Positions 36,705 through 45,123 of a stretch of DNA of 64,000 nucleotides are shown piece by piece. Position 1 is the first letter of the stretch. Every line of letters begins with the position of its first letter. This DNA comes from Fen-1135 sp963705275. GTDB taxonomy: Bacteria; Desulfobacterota; Syntrophia; Syntrophales; UBA2185. Where the stretch lies: assembly GCA_963705275.1 (NCBI GenBank), contig OY970063.1, forward strand, positions 1,736,001-1,800,000, read 5' to 3'. Both the position numbers and the translations under genes were made by a program. A model generated the notes under the pieces. The model did not search any database. It was not told where the DNA came from and was given only the letters and a program-made list of their open reading frames with translations.

Positions 36705-37460
36705 TTATTTGACGATATCAAAAATCATCTTCGCGGCGATCACCATGAGCAGCACGCCGATGATCTTCTTCAATTGTGAACTCGAAATCCTGGTCTTCAT
36801 CATTTGTGAACCGACTATAGAGCCAAGCGCGCTCATAACGGCCATGATTCCGAGAAATACGGGGCTTAGTCCTCCCAGGGTGACATGGCCGAGGAATCCC
36901 GAAAAAGAGGCGAATACCACGATAAGCGCCGTGGTTCCGGCGGCGACCTTAGCGTCGATGCCGAGCCAGTTGAGAACGGGCACGATAAAATTCCCGCCAC
37001 CCACGCCCAGCAGTCCGCCGAGAAACCCGGCCACGCCACCGACGGCCGCCCCGGCGCTGGATTCGACGGCACGGCTCAAGGGCTTTGTCCGAAGTGCAGG
37101 TTTATAGAAGAGCATCATGAAGCCAGCGAAAACCAAAAAACCTGCGAACATGCCGAGGAAAAGACGCTTGTCAACAAAGGGCGTTGTGTGGGCTCCCAGA
37201 GGTGCCAGCAGGACCGCTGTGATCAGGATGGGCAGGCCGATCCGCCAGTTGATCAGTCCGCCGCGATAATAATTCACAGTCGCAAAAATCAGGCTGACAA
37301 CATTGAGCAGAAGCGCTGCCGGTACAGCCTCGGCCAGGGGCACGCCCAAGTAGTAGAACAGGGGCACGAAAATGAAGGCCGCACCAAGGCCGGCCATGGC
37401 CAGAAGGCCCGAGAAGAAGAATACGGAAACGGCGCTCACGATGTAGAAGGTTAGGGACAT
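36705..37460 (-). CDS. TauE/SafE (TSUP) family membrane permease
   Basis: 251 residues with seven or eight membrane spans, duplicated half repeats and family motifs GGVAGFLGGLLGVGGGNFIVP and AAGTTALIVVFASFSG. Members export sulfite, sulfoacetate or related sulfur anions. It is probably co-transcribed with the FmdE-like gene. Confidence 0.92.
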   Translation of the reverse strand: MSLTFYIVSAVSVFFFSGLLAMAGLGAAFIFVPLFYYLGVPLAEAVPAALLLNVVSLIFATVNYYRGGLINWRIGLPILITAVLLAPLGAHTTPFVDKRLFLGMFAGFLVFAGFMMLFYKPALRTKPLSRAVESSAGAAVGGVAGFLGGLLGVGGGNFIVPVLNWLGIDAKVAAGTTALIVVFASFSGFLGHVTLGGLSPVFLGIMAVMSALGSIVGSQMMKTRISSSQLKKIIGVLLMVIAAKMIFDIVK

Positions 37461-37545
37461 GTTTCACCCATTCCTCTCAGATGTCAGTTTAAACGTCGAA
37501 TATTGAAAATACAAGAAAGTCTGCCTCTCTGCGCTTTCTCTTGCG

Positions 37546-38184
37546 TTAAATTCGAGTATTGTTTAGATATACCTCGTATTCTTCTATTCCCTTCAAAAAT
37601 GTGGGAATCCTGTGAGGGGAGGTCTTGTATCTGTAGACCGGCTTGAATTCAAGGATGGAAGAGTCACCCGCCTTAAGCGTTATCTCTACTTCCTTGAAAT
37701 AATCATCTGCGGGTAGTCCGAAAAATACCTTATGTGTCCCTGCGCGCAGCCGTATTTTTTTATCAAGGACATATTTCATTCCCTCTCCAGCATCGGAATC
37801 ATGACTCGCATTCCCATTCTTATCGTAAAGCGGCAGACTTTCCTTTTTCCCCTCGACCGTCCAGGTTTCGGCCTGACCGTCGATGTTGATCAAGAAAGGA
37901 TAGCCTGACTTTCCGTGAATTGAGTCCCTTGATTCGAGCGCATAATACCCCACGAGATGAGTCTTTATTGATGCCTTAATTGTTAAGGTTGCAAACCCCT
38001 GAACCGGGAGGGTAGCTTCATTAACCTCAGTGAAGACACCTGTTCTGTCGCTCTGCGCTCTCATCTGAATCTCTTTTGCCGCTGTTCCGCATCCCGTTAA
38101 TGCAGCAAGAATCATCAGCGGCATAAGAATAAATAACCAGCTCATGCTGCGAAGTCCTTTGATTTTTTGAAGGACCATAGTCAC
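37546..38184 (-). CDS. Lipoprotein of unknown function
   Basis: 212 residues. The signal peptide ends in a lipobox, LTGC (Cys32), so it is a lipid-anchored protein. The rest is beta-rich, with two similar sandwich-like halves. I recognise no family. Confidence 0.8.
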   Translation of the reverse strand: MTMVLQKIKGLRSMSWLFILMPLMILAALTGCGTAAKEIQMRAQSDRTGVFTEVNEATLPVQGFATLTIKASIKTHLVGYYALESRDSIHGKSGYPFLINIDGQAETWTVEGKKESLPLYDKNGNASHDSDAGEGMKYVLDKKIRLRAGTHKVFFGLPADDYFKEVEITLKAGDSSILEFKPVYRYKTSPHRIPTFLKGIEEYEVYLNNTRI

Positions 38185-38230
38185 ACCGACAATCTGTGCG
38201 ACGTTATGTATGCTTCATTTTTTTTCATCT

Positions 38231-38317
38231 TTACTTCCCGGGGTCTGCAAGGGCCAAAGAAGCGGTCAAAAGAAACACCATAACGATCATCAAACCAGCT
38301 ATCCGTTTTGTTTTCAT
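38231..38317 (-). CDS. 28-residue secreted or membrane peptide
   Basis: ATG at 38317 behind AAGGAG, with a sequence that is mostly a signal peptide (Lys/Arg start, Leu-rich core, ALADPGK end). It sits between the ZraP-like gene and the lipoprotein gene. It could be a small toxin-like or leader peptide; the good ribosome site is the main support. Confidence 0.5.
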   Translation of the reverse strand: MKTKRIAGLMIVMVFLLTASLALADPGK

Positions 38318-38362
38318 AGGTCTTCTCCTTTTCTAATTAGACAATATTATCTTAAGCGATGA

Positions 38363-38863
38363 TTAATAACCCCTCATACCCATGCCCCGGCCGCTCCAGA
38401 GAGACATGCCCATACCGCCCTGACCCCTCATACTCTTACCGAAACCATAACCCCGTCCCGCTCCGTAATCCTGAAGCTTTGCCTGCTGTTCCGGGGTGAG
38501 GATATTGAAAGCGGCCAGCCTGTGGCTGGTAACTTTATCCTGGATCTGATCCCGCAGTGGGCGGATTTCTCGATCAGCGGCCTTGATCTTGCCCTGATCA
38601 GGCGATTGCTCCAACCAGAGCAATCTGAGTTCGCTGCGCTTGCTGTACAGCTTGTTCTGGACAGGCTGGATTTCTTTCAGTTGCGCCTCTTGCAGGCTTT
38701 TGATCTGGGCCGTCTGATCCGCCGTAAGGTTCAGGTTGGCAGCCATCCGGTCATCGATTCCAGAACCGTAATCTCCCCGCATGCCGCCCTTCCAGGCCAC
38801 CGCCGGGGAGACCATGATCGCCGCGAGGGCGATCACCGCAATCATCGTCATTAGTTTCTTCAT
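38363..38863 (-). CDS. ZraP/Spy-like periplasmic protein, second copy
   Basis: 166 residues, ATG at 38863 behind AAAGGAGA. Signal peptide, LTxxQ core (LTADQTAQIKSLQ, LTPEQQAKLQ) and a Gly/Met-rich tail like the paralogue at 17697-18194. The sequence KMFSKRGDLRLLW of the first copy corresponds to KLYSKRSELRLLW here. The promoter regions are also homologous. It may be a second metal- or envelope-stress chaperone under the same regulator. Confidence 0.9.
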   Translation of the reverse strand: MKKLMTMIAVIALAAIMVSPAVAWKGGMRGDYGSGIDDRMAANLNLTADQTAQIKSLQEAQLKEIQPVQNKLYSKRSELRLLWLEQSPDQGKIKAADREIRPLRDQIQDKVTSHRLAAFNILTPEQQAKLQDYGAGRGYGFGKSMRGQGGMGMSLWSGRGMGMRGY

Positions 38864-38904
38864 GGTTCCGATCTCCTTTCAAGTTAATTGCTTATTGGCT
38901 ATAT

Positions 38905-38920
38905 AGCAAGAGACATACCA
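38905..38920 (-). promoter_or_regulatory. Sigma-54 (-24/-12) promoter of the second ZraP-like gene
   Basis: TGGTATGTCTCTTGCT on the minus strand matches TGGYRYRN4TTGCW and differs from the copy at 17640 by one base. It lies 41 nt before the ATG at 38863. Confidence 0.85.
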
Positions 38921-39015
38921 ATGATAACAAGTTAACACAACTTATCTATATCATTACACTATACATGATTTAGTTATAGAATCATGATGAAGCTAAATTG
39001 CCGTTTGGATATATT

Positions 39016-39055
39016 GTATCCAGATTGATGTATCCACTTGGCTAAAAAGTATCCG
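39016..39055 (-). promoter_or_regulatory. Upstream activator sites (three (T/C)GGATAC repeats)
   Basis: On the minus strand CGGATAC (39055), TGGATAC (39036) and TGGATAC (39022) are spaced 19 and 14 nt, just as at 17505-17543, and the intervening TTTTTAGCCAA is also conserved. They sit about 135 nt before the promoter. Confidence 0.75.
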
Positions 39056-39080
39056 CCTATAGACCATGCGAATCAGCCAA

Positions 39081-39863
39081 TTACCCTCTCTTGCCTTTCA
39101 ACATCTGCAAGGCGTGTTTTGTTCGCGCTGCGGGAATTGCTTTCCGACTCAGGAAATCAAGATGTTTAACAACGGCTGCGAGCTTCGCACCGGGGAAGCC
39201 AAGAAGGGTTTCGTTCGCACCTATATCAGTGGCGTCGCGGCATCCGTAGCAACCATAGCTGAAATTCAGGCGATCTTCCAAATATGGAATGATAGTCGCA
39301 TCCACACAGGTGGCCTGCAAAACGGCTGTAGAAGCCGTCACCCGCTGACCGCCCATGGCGTGCAGATAACTCAGAACCAGCCACATGAGCTTCTCCACCT
39401 CTCCCTCGACAACCACCACCTGTGGGATACGGTCGGCCTGCTCCAGGGGAAAGAGTTCGAGATGGTGGATCTGCCCGGCCTCGAAACGAGGCATGTCTTC
39501 AAACATCCTCCGGCCCACGGCCGGATCGGCAACGATGCCGAACCCGACGAGTCCCTTTCCCGAGCGCAGTCCTTCCGGCAGAGGACGAAACCCGAAAGCT
39601 GACGCAGCCGCCGGACAGGATATTCCCTCCCCATCCAGAACAACTTTTTGTCCTTGCCGGGCCAGCATAAGGGCCTGACAATACCGGTGACTTTCCAACC
39701 GTAGCGCACCTGCGGGCAGCAAGGCATCCGCTGTAAAACAAACACCCACGGGAAATGTAGTGAGTCCGAGGATTGAAACGATCTTCCGTCCAGCCTCCTG
39801 CACTTCATCAACGGTAAGACGACTGTTCTCGGATGATCTTCCTCTGGTTTTTTGCTGATTCAT
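39081..39863 (-). CDS. DUF169-family protein
   Basis: 260 residues. The DUF169 pattern is recognised by HRYCQALMLARQG, GISCPAAASAFGF and GCYGCRDATDIG. The conserved Cys residues suggest metal or cofactor binding. The family is found in anaerobes and its function is unknown. It begins inside the last codon of the SAP-domain gene (ATGA overlap), so the two are translationally coupled. Confidence 0.85.
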   Translation of the reverse strand: MNQQKTRGRSSENSRLTVDEVQEAGRKIVSILGLTTFPVGVCFTADALLPAGALRLESHRYCQALMLARQGQKVVLDGEGISCPAAASAFGFRPLPEGLRSGKGLVGFGIVADPAVGRRMFEDMPRFEAGQIHHLELFPLEQADRIPQVVVVEGEVEKLMWLVLSYLHAMGGQRVTASTAVLQATCVDATIIPYLEDRLNFSYGCYGCRDATDIGANETLLGFPGAKLAAVVKHLDFLSRKAIPAARTKHALQMLKGKRG

Positions 39864-40120
39864 TCATAGTCTCCAAAAATATCCAAGGTAACGGTAGCTA
39901 TTGTCTTCTCATATCCATCCCATTTACGAGGAATTTCATTTGTTGCCTGCGCAATCCTTCTTCCACAGACAATCATGTCATTACATGTTTCTTTCGTGTG
40001 AAAACACGGCGAGTATCCTTCAGCTATCTGAATATCACGGATGATATCCTGCTTTGTGCGACCCTTACTTGCATCGACACCCCATGTCTGTGCAATTTTG
40101 CGAATCTCTTGTAGTTTCAT
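39860..40120 (-). CDS. Small SAP-like domain protein with a Cys-rich tail
   Basis: 86 residues. The first half (KLQEIRKIAQTWGVDASKGRTK) resembles a SAP/Rho N-terminal-like nucleic-acid-binding helix pair; the second half has CFHTKETCN and CGR. Its stop overlaps the DUF169 start by 4 nt. The role is unknown. Confidence 0.7.
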   Translation of the reverse strand: MKLQEIRKIAQTWGVDASKGRTKQDIIRDIQIAEGYSPCFHTKETCNDMIVCGRRIAQATNEIPRKWDGYEKTIATVTLDIFGDYE

Positions 40121-40132
40121 TGATAATCCTCC

Positions 40133-40579
40133 TTATTGTTTCATGTCATTTATGAAGTCTTTAGCTCTATCGCCTCTCAGATAGTCGGCAAGCCCGAGAA
40201 GACCCTCGACAAGGTATTTTGACTGGTAGCCCTTCAATGTCAGGAATGTCCTGGCAATCTCAGCCCGGTCATAATGAGGACACACCGTGACGATAATCTT
40301 TGACCTGTCCAGTTCATTCAGCCTGTCCGGAAGCTCATTGAGCGGAATGTGTTTAATAAAACTGAAACTGTATGCCTGATATTCTTCCCGGAAACGGATA
40401 TCAATTATCTGAACCATGCCCTGCTTGTAGAGAATCAGCATTTCCGGGATGCCGATTTTCATGTTTCTGCGTTCCTGGTAGTCAAATGATTTAAGATAAT
40501 TTTCAAAAGAAACACTTTCCCCTGAATGTACAGGGGTAATACTAAACAACGTAAAGAGCAGTGCAATAACTATTTTCAT
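40133..40579 (-). CDS. Periplasmic rhodanese-like protein
   Basis: 148 residues with a signal peptide (1-19). One rhodanese domain has an active-loop Cys in VCPHYDRAEIA. The ATG overlaps the stop of the VKOR-DsbA gene by 4 nt, so the two are coupled. Together they suggest a periplasmic thiol/sulfane-sulfur route. Confidence 0.85.
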   Translation of the reverse strand: MKIVIALLFTLFSITPVHSGESVSFENYLKSFDYQERRNMKIGIPEMLILYKQGMVQIIDIRFREEYQAYSFSFIKHIPLNELPDRLNELDRSKIIVTVCPHYDRAEIARTFLTLKGYQSKYLVEGLLGLADYLRGDRAKDFINDMKQ

Positions 40580-41708
40580 ATAAAGAGTCCTTTCATTTTG
40601 CCGGATTCAAGCAATGTGAGTGTCCTGCCACGAAAAGGGTTGGAAACAGGAGCATAACGCCTGAAACCCGTCCCGCAATACATACAGCTCTGCCCCTTGA
40701 GCTGCGACTTCAATATTGCAAGACCATCTCGTATCTCATCAATGCCGATGTATTTTTCTAGATTAGACGGAGAATACCTGATGACGCAGGTGGGTGTCGC
40801 TTTGATCTTGTTTTGTTTGATAATAGTATTCAACGTCTGAAGGACCAGTTTTTCATCGTATTTCTTCCAAACGATCTTCTGTTCTTTCAGGTAATTCACA
40901 AGAAGTTCTTCTGATTGGATGTTTTTTTCTTGTGCTGCATGAAAGAGGGCGCTGCGAATCCGCAGAACTTCCCGCGCATCCGCGCCGGCATGAACGGCGT
41001 AGAGATAATACTTCGCATATAACGGGGTTGCCTTGGAAAAAGGAACATCGATGAAAGTTATTTTCACATTGCCGAGGCCGAGCAACTCCTTGATCACCGG
41101 TTCCAGCGATGCATCAAGAGTCCGGCATGGTTGACAGAAATAATCGGAAAAGAAAAACACCTCGTAAGAACCCTTCCCTAAAGATGGGATATGGGCGCCC
41201 TCTTGCCCGTATACGGGCGTCACGGAACCGGAAAAGGTGAATAAAATAACGAGATACCCCAGGAGGGCAACAACCAGCAACGGCAACCTTTGTAATTTTA
41301 ACATAGGCAAATCAACCTGCCCAAGAAAATAGAGCCACATCTTCCGCCTGTTTTCCCGCCAGGCGGAAGGGACGTTATAGTTGACGATAAAAGCCGTCAT
41401 GACCATCACGGCAAAAGAGAGACAAAATGGACAATAGACGTCGTTTTGTACCTGGAATGCAAACAGATGCGCCTCCCCGCCGAGACCCGCCGCCAGCAGA
41501 AGGCGGACGAAAAGCGTCTGCCTGAAAGATGCAACTCCTATAATGGCCAACATATAGACGATGCCGATCCACTTCAGATCGATTCCCAGATATCCCCTTG
41601 AAGATAACTGCACGACGTATCGCACACCTCGTAAAAAACCATGAGGGCGATTCCGGCGAGGGCGAGAAGAAATGTTATCATATTTCTGTGTTTTTTGAAT
41701 TTGTACAT
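40576..41708 (-). CDS. VKOR-DsbA fusion (disulfide-forming), with a frameshift near the 5' end
   Basis: From the ATG at 41708 the first 40 codons encode a membrane span and the VKOR start VFYEVCDTSCSYLQG, ending at a G4 run (41594-41597); the frame after it (GYLGIDLKWIG) encodes the rest. One extra G would join them. The remainder has about three spans with the VKOR redox pair CPFC, then a periplasmic thioredoxin-fold domain with CQPC (FFFSDYFCQPCRTL) and a later CMYC. VKOR homologues reoxidise DsbA-like partners with quinone, here fused in one chain. The long ORF track start at 41775 is in the wrong frame for the true N-terminus. Sequence error or real mutation are both possible. Confidence 0.8.
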
Positions 41709-41767
41709 CACAATTAGATGTATATCTCCGTCTTCGATAACTTTCCTTTTCTAATGTTACAACTCGA

Positions 41768-41818
41768 CTGGACACCTATCGCCATGAGTTGGAACACAAT
41801 GGCCTCCTCGCTCATGAA
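41768..41818 (-). pseudogene. Remnant of a thioredoxin C-terminus
   Basis: The minus strand reads FMSEEAIVFQLMAIGVQ, which matches the last residues FMSEEAIIAQLKSMGVQ of the thioredoxin at 44294-44680, with clear DNA similarity. The stop TAG has become TCG. It lies just ahead of the VKOR-DsbA gene and is probably the relic of a duplicated trx gene. Confidence 0.65.
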
Positions 41819-41836
41819 GCAGTTTGCACCAAGAAG

Positions 41837-41865
41837 GCATGGGGGGCAGAAACAGCCCCCCATGC
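41837..41865 (-). terminator. Strong 11-bp GC hairpin between the rhodanese and the VKOR-DsbA gene
   Basis: GCATGGGGGGC pairs perfectly with GCCCCCCATGC over a seven-base loop, 10 nt beyond the rhodanese stop at 41876 on the minus strand. No clear U-run follows, so it may be a terminator or an mRNA stability element. Confidence 0.5.
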
Positions 41866-41875
41866 TCTGCTCAGT

Positions 41876-42346
41876 TCATCGGACTATCGGACCGTTCGGC
41901 GTGTAATCAACATCGGCATCCAAGTAAAATAATCTATTTATTTCCTTGTATTTACAATCCTCGAGAATCGCAAAATACATTTCACCAGCCCGTGCACCCG
42001 TCGCACAAACAAAGATTACATACCCTTCTTTTGGAAGTTGAGTGAAGGTGTTCTCGCAGCCTTTGCCGAAATGTTCGTTAATAAAGTAATGTTTCGAACC
42101 GGCAAAATGCCCCGCCTTATACTCAAAGGGTGTTCTGACATCTACAATGGTTACGTTTTCAGGTTTTTCTGCCACGATCTTTTTGAAAAATTCTTTATCG
42201 ATCGTTCCCTCTGCCTTGCCCTGCTTGATTGCATTAACCCTGTTTGTCGTCGACTTGGCTCCGGGTTCGGCGCTAAAAGCTGCCGGGTGCGGAGATACGA
42301 AAACAAAAAGTAACAATATAGTCACTACGGTGAATAGCTTCTTCAT
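41876..42346 (-). CDS. Periplasmic single-domain rhodanese
   Basis: 156 residues, signal peptide (1-26) and one domain with the intact active loop FVCATGARAGE and the typical VDVRTPFEYKAGHF. It is 11 nt after another rhodanese. Probably transfers sulfane sulfur or selenium in the periplasm. Confidence 0.92.
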   Translation of the reverse strand: MKKLFTVVTILLLFVFVSPHPAAFSAEPGAKSTTNRVNAIKQGKAEGTIDKEFFKKIVAEKPENVTIVDVRTPFEYKAGHFAGSKHYFINEHFGKGCENTFTQLPKEGYVIFVCATGARAGEMYFAILEDCKYKEINRLFYLDADVDYTPNGPIVR

Positions 42347-42357
42347 TATATCCTCCC

Positions 42358-43059
42358 TTATTTAAGATCTTCAATACGGCCATTGAATACAGCTGTATTC
42401 TTGTAACCAGCGCGATAGACTTTATCAGCCATGGCATAATTTTCTTTTGCCTTTTCGGCCGGTCCTGCAATGATAACAGTTTTATCCTTTCCTATATTGG
42501 TTGAAAAGAACTTGGATAGGTCCGCATCATCAAGAACATTCACAAGTAATGCGCCATTCAAAATGTGTTTCTTCGCTCCTTTGGCCGTCACTTCGGCATA
42601 GTACTTTTCAAAGAAGAAGGGCCCTTTGACAAAGGCCTTCAAATTCGTGTATCCTTTTTCTTTGAGCTGCTTTATATCGCTGAGACTCATCGGGCAAGGC
42701 CTTCCAATTCCGATCAGTATCTCGGTGTCTTTGGGCAGGTTCAATTTTTGAAACTGCGGATATATGCGGCTGAATCGAGCGTCAAACATGTTGAATGCTG
42801 TGGGGATGAAACCGTCATCATAGTTCCTGGCGGGTCTCGCATCGATGACAAATACCTTCCCTGTCTTGTTGATTAAATCGGGCATCCTGGAGAGAACATA
42901 GCCTCCATCAACTGCCTCGATCCCCATTTCTTTGCAGGCATTCAGGATTACCTGCGCGGGGGGAAGGGCAATGGACGGACCACTCGCAACTTGGCCGCTA
43001 CAAATACCCGCCGCGGTGATAATTAACATAGCCGTTATTAGTGATGTAAACCGTTTCAT
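42358..43059 (-). CDS. Periplasmic tandem rhodanese-like protein
   Basis: 233 residues, signal peptide (1-23). The first rhodanese domain has IDARPARNYDDGFIP and loop Cys in GRPCPMSLSD. A second, degenerate half (IIAGPAEKAKENYAMADK) lacks the Cys. It lies in a run of redox genes with a further rhodanese after it. Confidence 0.8.
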   Translation of the reverse strand: MKRFTSLITAMLIITAAGICSGQVASGPSIALPPAQVILNACKEMGIEAVDGGYVLSRMPDLINKTGKVFVIDARPARNYDDGFIPTAFNMFDARFSRIYPQFQKLNLPKDTEILIGIGRPCPMSLSDIKQLKEKGYTNLKAFVKGPFFFEKYYAEVTAKGAKKHILNGALLVNVLDDADLSKFFSTNIGKDKTVIIAGPAEKAKENYAMADKVYRAGYKNTAVFNGRIEDLK

Positions 43060-43185
43060 ACTACCTCCTTGCTAATTTTAATTCGTTTAAAAAGAGCCAA
43101 TTTGACTTTCTAAGTTTCCGGGCATCGCCTCAACCGGTTGTGAAATATCAGTTGCCGGCTTTTGAGGTGACCCCCTTCCTGTTTC

Positions 43186-43482
43186 TTATGAACACCCTCC
43201 GTCATCGAGGTTGTGGAGCCATATCCCCGCGTTTTTTCCGTCTTTCACGCGGTAACGAACCTCGGTATTCGCGCCTTCTTTAATCTTTGAGAGCTTCTCT
43301 GCGTCCTGCATTATGATCGTAATGGCAGGCCCTTCCTGAGGCTGGATGGTTACACTCATGGCCCCCGTATCTATCTTGGTGACCGTACCCGTCACCTTCA
43401 TCAGTCCCTGCGCCGTCGCTGATGTTCCGATCGCGAGCGCCATCATTACTGCAATCACCACCACTACTACTATCTTCTTCAT
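43186..43482 (-). CDS. Small periplasmic beta-domain protein (DUF5666-like)
   Basis: 98 residues with signal peptide (1-24) and a beta-rich domain (VTGTVTKIDTGAMSVTI, ending GIWLHNLDDGGCS). The pattern resembles small OB-like domains such as DUF5666 and the CusF fold, but no metal ligands of CusF are visible. One Cys is second from the end. ATG at 43482 behind AAGGAGGAC. Confidence 0.7.
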   Translation of the reverse strand: MKKIVVVVVIAVMMALAIGTSATAQGLMKVTGTVTKIDTGAMSVTIQPQEGPAITIIMQDAEKLSKIKEGANTEVRYRVKDGKNAGIWLHNLDDGGCS

Positions 43483-43573
43483 CCTAATTGTCCTCCTTTA
43501 CATGTAGGGTCAAGTACTCCCTAGTGTATTCTTATCTATATTTCGCTCTCCTCAGCGAAGGGCCTTTTTACAG

Positions 43574-44284
43574 TTAGTTTCCCCAAAAAGGATTTCCGAT
43601 AAAATAAATTCCCAAAACAGCGATGAGAGCGCCGGCACCTCTGCGGAACCACAAACCAGCCCCCTGCCAGGTCCGGTTTTCGATTAGTTTTCTAACCATG
43701 GCCGCGGAACTGCCCGCAATGACGATGGGGAGGCAGTGGCCGAAGGCAAACAGCATGATGAAAAGAACGCCGACAGTCACCTTCTGCTGAATGGTAATGA
43801 TGGCCAGAATGGGCGCGATGAAGCCGAAGGTACAGGAGCCGGACAAAACGCCGTAAGCCAGGCCCAGAACAAACGCGCCCCGAATCCCCCGCAGGTTCAG
43901 ATGGTGAAGAAGGCTGCCGGGGGTGGAACACGCTTCAACCCCCATCATGCCCATGGCGACCCAGAGAAGGATCAGGCCGACCAGTATCTGCCAGTAATTC
44001 CCCACGTCGCCGAGCATCCGACCCAGCAAGGCACAGACGATGCCGATTCCGGCAATGGTAATAAAAAGGCCGAGGGTAAACATGATGGCGTAGGCGCTGG
44101 CCTGCCGTGGTTTCAGCGCCGCTTCCTGTCCCCCGACATAAGCGACAATGAGGGGAATAGATGCCAGATGACAAGGGCTGAACAGAACACTGACCATGCC
44201 CCACAGAAAGCATCCAAAAGCGGCCAGTATCGTCGCTCCCGTCATCCATTCATTGATCTTCAGAAAGAAAGATTCTAACATCAT
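43574..44284 (-). CDS. CcdA/DsbD-type membrane thiol transporter
   Basis: 236 residues, six spans, with the conserved SPCHLASIPLIVAYVGG and a second redox Cys in GVLSGSCTFGFIAP. Such proteins move reducing equivalents from cytoplasmic thioredoxin to periplasmic thiols. It follows a periplasmic thioredoxin gene by 10 nt, its natural partner. Confidence 0.92.
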   Translation of the reverse strand: MMLESFFLKINEWMTGATILAAFGCFLWGMVSVLFSPCHLASIPLIVAYVGGQEAALKPRQASAYAIMFTLGLFITIAGIGIVCALLGRMLGDVGNYWQILVGLILLWVAMGMMGVEACSTPGSLLHHLNLRGIRGAFVLGLAYGVLSGSCTFGFIAPILAIITIQQKVTVGVLFIMLFAFGHCLPIVIAGSSAAMVRKLIENRTWQGAGLWFRRGAGALIAVLGIYFIGNPFWGN

Positions 44285-44293
44285 ATCCGCCTG

Positions 44294-44680
44294 CTACTGG
44301 ACACCCATCGACTTGAGCTGAGCTATAATAGCCTCCTCGCTCATAAAACCCAGGTGACGGCTGATTTCCTTGCCGTTCTTATCGAAAAAGATCTGGGTCG
44401 GAATACCCGTGACTCTAAATCGCTCAATGGCTTCCCGGTTATACCGGAGATCGATGAAAATAACGGCGGCCTTCCCCTCATAGAGTTTCGCCAGTTTATC
44501 GAGGATCGGCGCCATCATCTTGCAGGGAATACAAGATGCAGCTCCCAGATCGACCATAGTAACCTTGCCCTTTACCGGGATGTTTTTTACCTCGGCAGAG
44601 AATGACGGCAAAGCCATAACGCCGAGAATGAAAATTGAAATGATCACAGCAATAACCGCTTGAACACGTTTTGCACTCAT
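44294..44680 (-). CDS. Periplasmic thioredoxin-family protein
   Basis: 128 residues from the ATG at 44680 behind GAGG; the longer TTG start at 44701 would overlap the HesB-like gene. Signal anchor (1-27) and thioredoxin fold with active site SCIPCKMM and cis-Pro in GIPTQIFF. Together with CcdA downstream it likely forms a periplasmic reducing pathway. Confidence 0.92.
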   Translation of the reverse strand: MSAKRVQAVIAVIISIFILGVMALPSFSAEVKNIPVKGKVTMVDLGAASCIPCKMMAPILDKLAKLYEGKAAVIFIDLRYNREAIERFRVTGIPTQIFFDKNGKEISRHLGFMSEEAIIAQLKSMGVQ

Positions 44681-44688
44681 AGATAACC

Positions 44689-45000
44689 TCAACACTCGCA
44701 AGAATTTCCGCAGCCTGCACCCGCCGCCAGGCTCGATGTAAGTTGAAAACCAGATTGTCCGACGGATTCAACGTAATCGATACGTACAGGCTTGACTTCC
44801 TCAAACAGATCCTTGTCAATAAGAAAATGTATGTCTCTATCCGTGAATACCAGATCTTTTTCCTGCGGCTCATCCAGAGCTATGCCCAGCGTGGGCCCGC
44901 CTCAGCCGGCCTGCAATAGTATCCTGATAGAGAGTGGTTCTTTCTGTTTTTCCAAAAAGTTTTTGATCATGCTGCTTGCCTTTTCTGTAACTTCAAACAT
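44689..45000 (-). CDS. HesB-like selenoprotein (Sec33)
   Basis: 103 residues: ATG at 45000 behind AGGAGG, UGA at 44904-44902 (codon 33, context LLQAG-U-GGPTLG) and stop TGA at 44691. The frame after the UGA carries LGIALDEP, DYVESVGQSGFQLTSS and a Cys-rich tail GCGNSCEC. HesB/IscA-like proteins carry three conserved Cys; in the selenoprotein branch, known in Desulfovibrio and Geobacter relatives, the first is Sec. Without read-through only 32 residues would be made. The function of the selenoprotein branch is not known, but Fe-S or metal binding is likely. It lies between the glutaredoxin-like selenoprotein and a thioredoxin gene. Confidence 0.88.
44868..44904 (-). promoter_or_regulatory. UGA plus SECIS-like hairpin of the HesB-like gene
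   Basis: GCUC pairs with GAGC around the loop UGGAU, whose first base lies 26 nt after the UGA and whose second base is G. A competing stem GCCCA/UGGGC with loop CGC lies nearer the UGA. Either fits a small bacterial SECIS. Confidence 0.5.
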
Positions 45001-45123
45001 AAATCCTCCTGAAATATTAAAGTTAACGGCTCGATTGTTGATCGCCGTAATTCATATACGTAGTTGTCACAGTTGCTTCAAGCATTGAGAGCAACGGACG
45101 ATTAGAATGTATTTGCGCTATTT

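Noticed and set aside
36885..37454. Plus-strand open frame of 189 codons over the TauE-type permease
   Set aside because: It is antisense to a gene with clear membrane spans and family motifs and lacks any support.
38231..38317. The 28-residue ORF as a toxin of a toxin-antitoxin pair
   Set aside because: No antisense RNA or antitoxin gene is apparent; only a signal-like peptide with a ribosome site can be claimed.
43736..44278. Plus-strand open frame of 180 codons over the CcdA gene
   Set aside because: It is a shadow of the CcdA gene.
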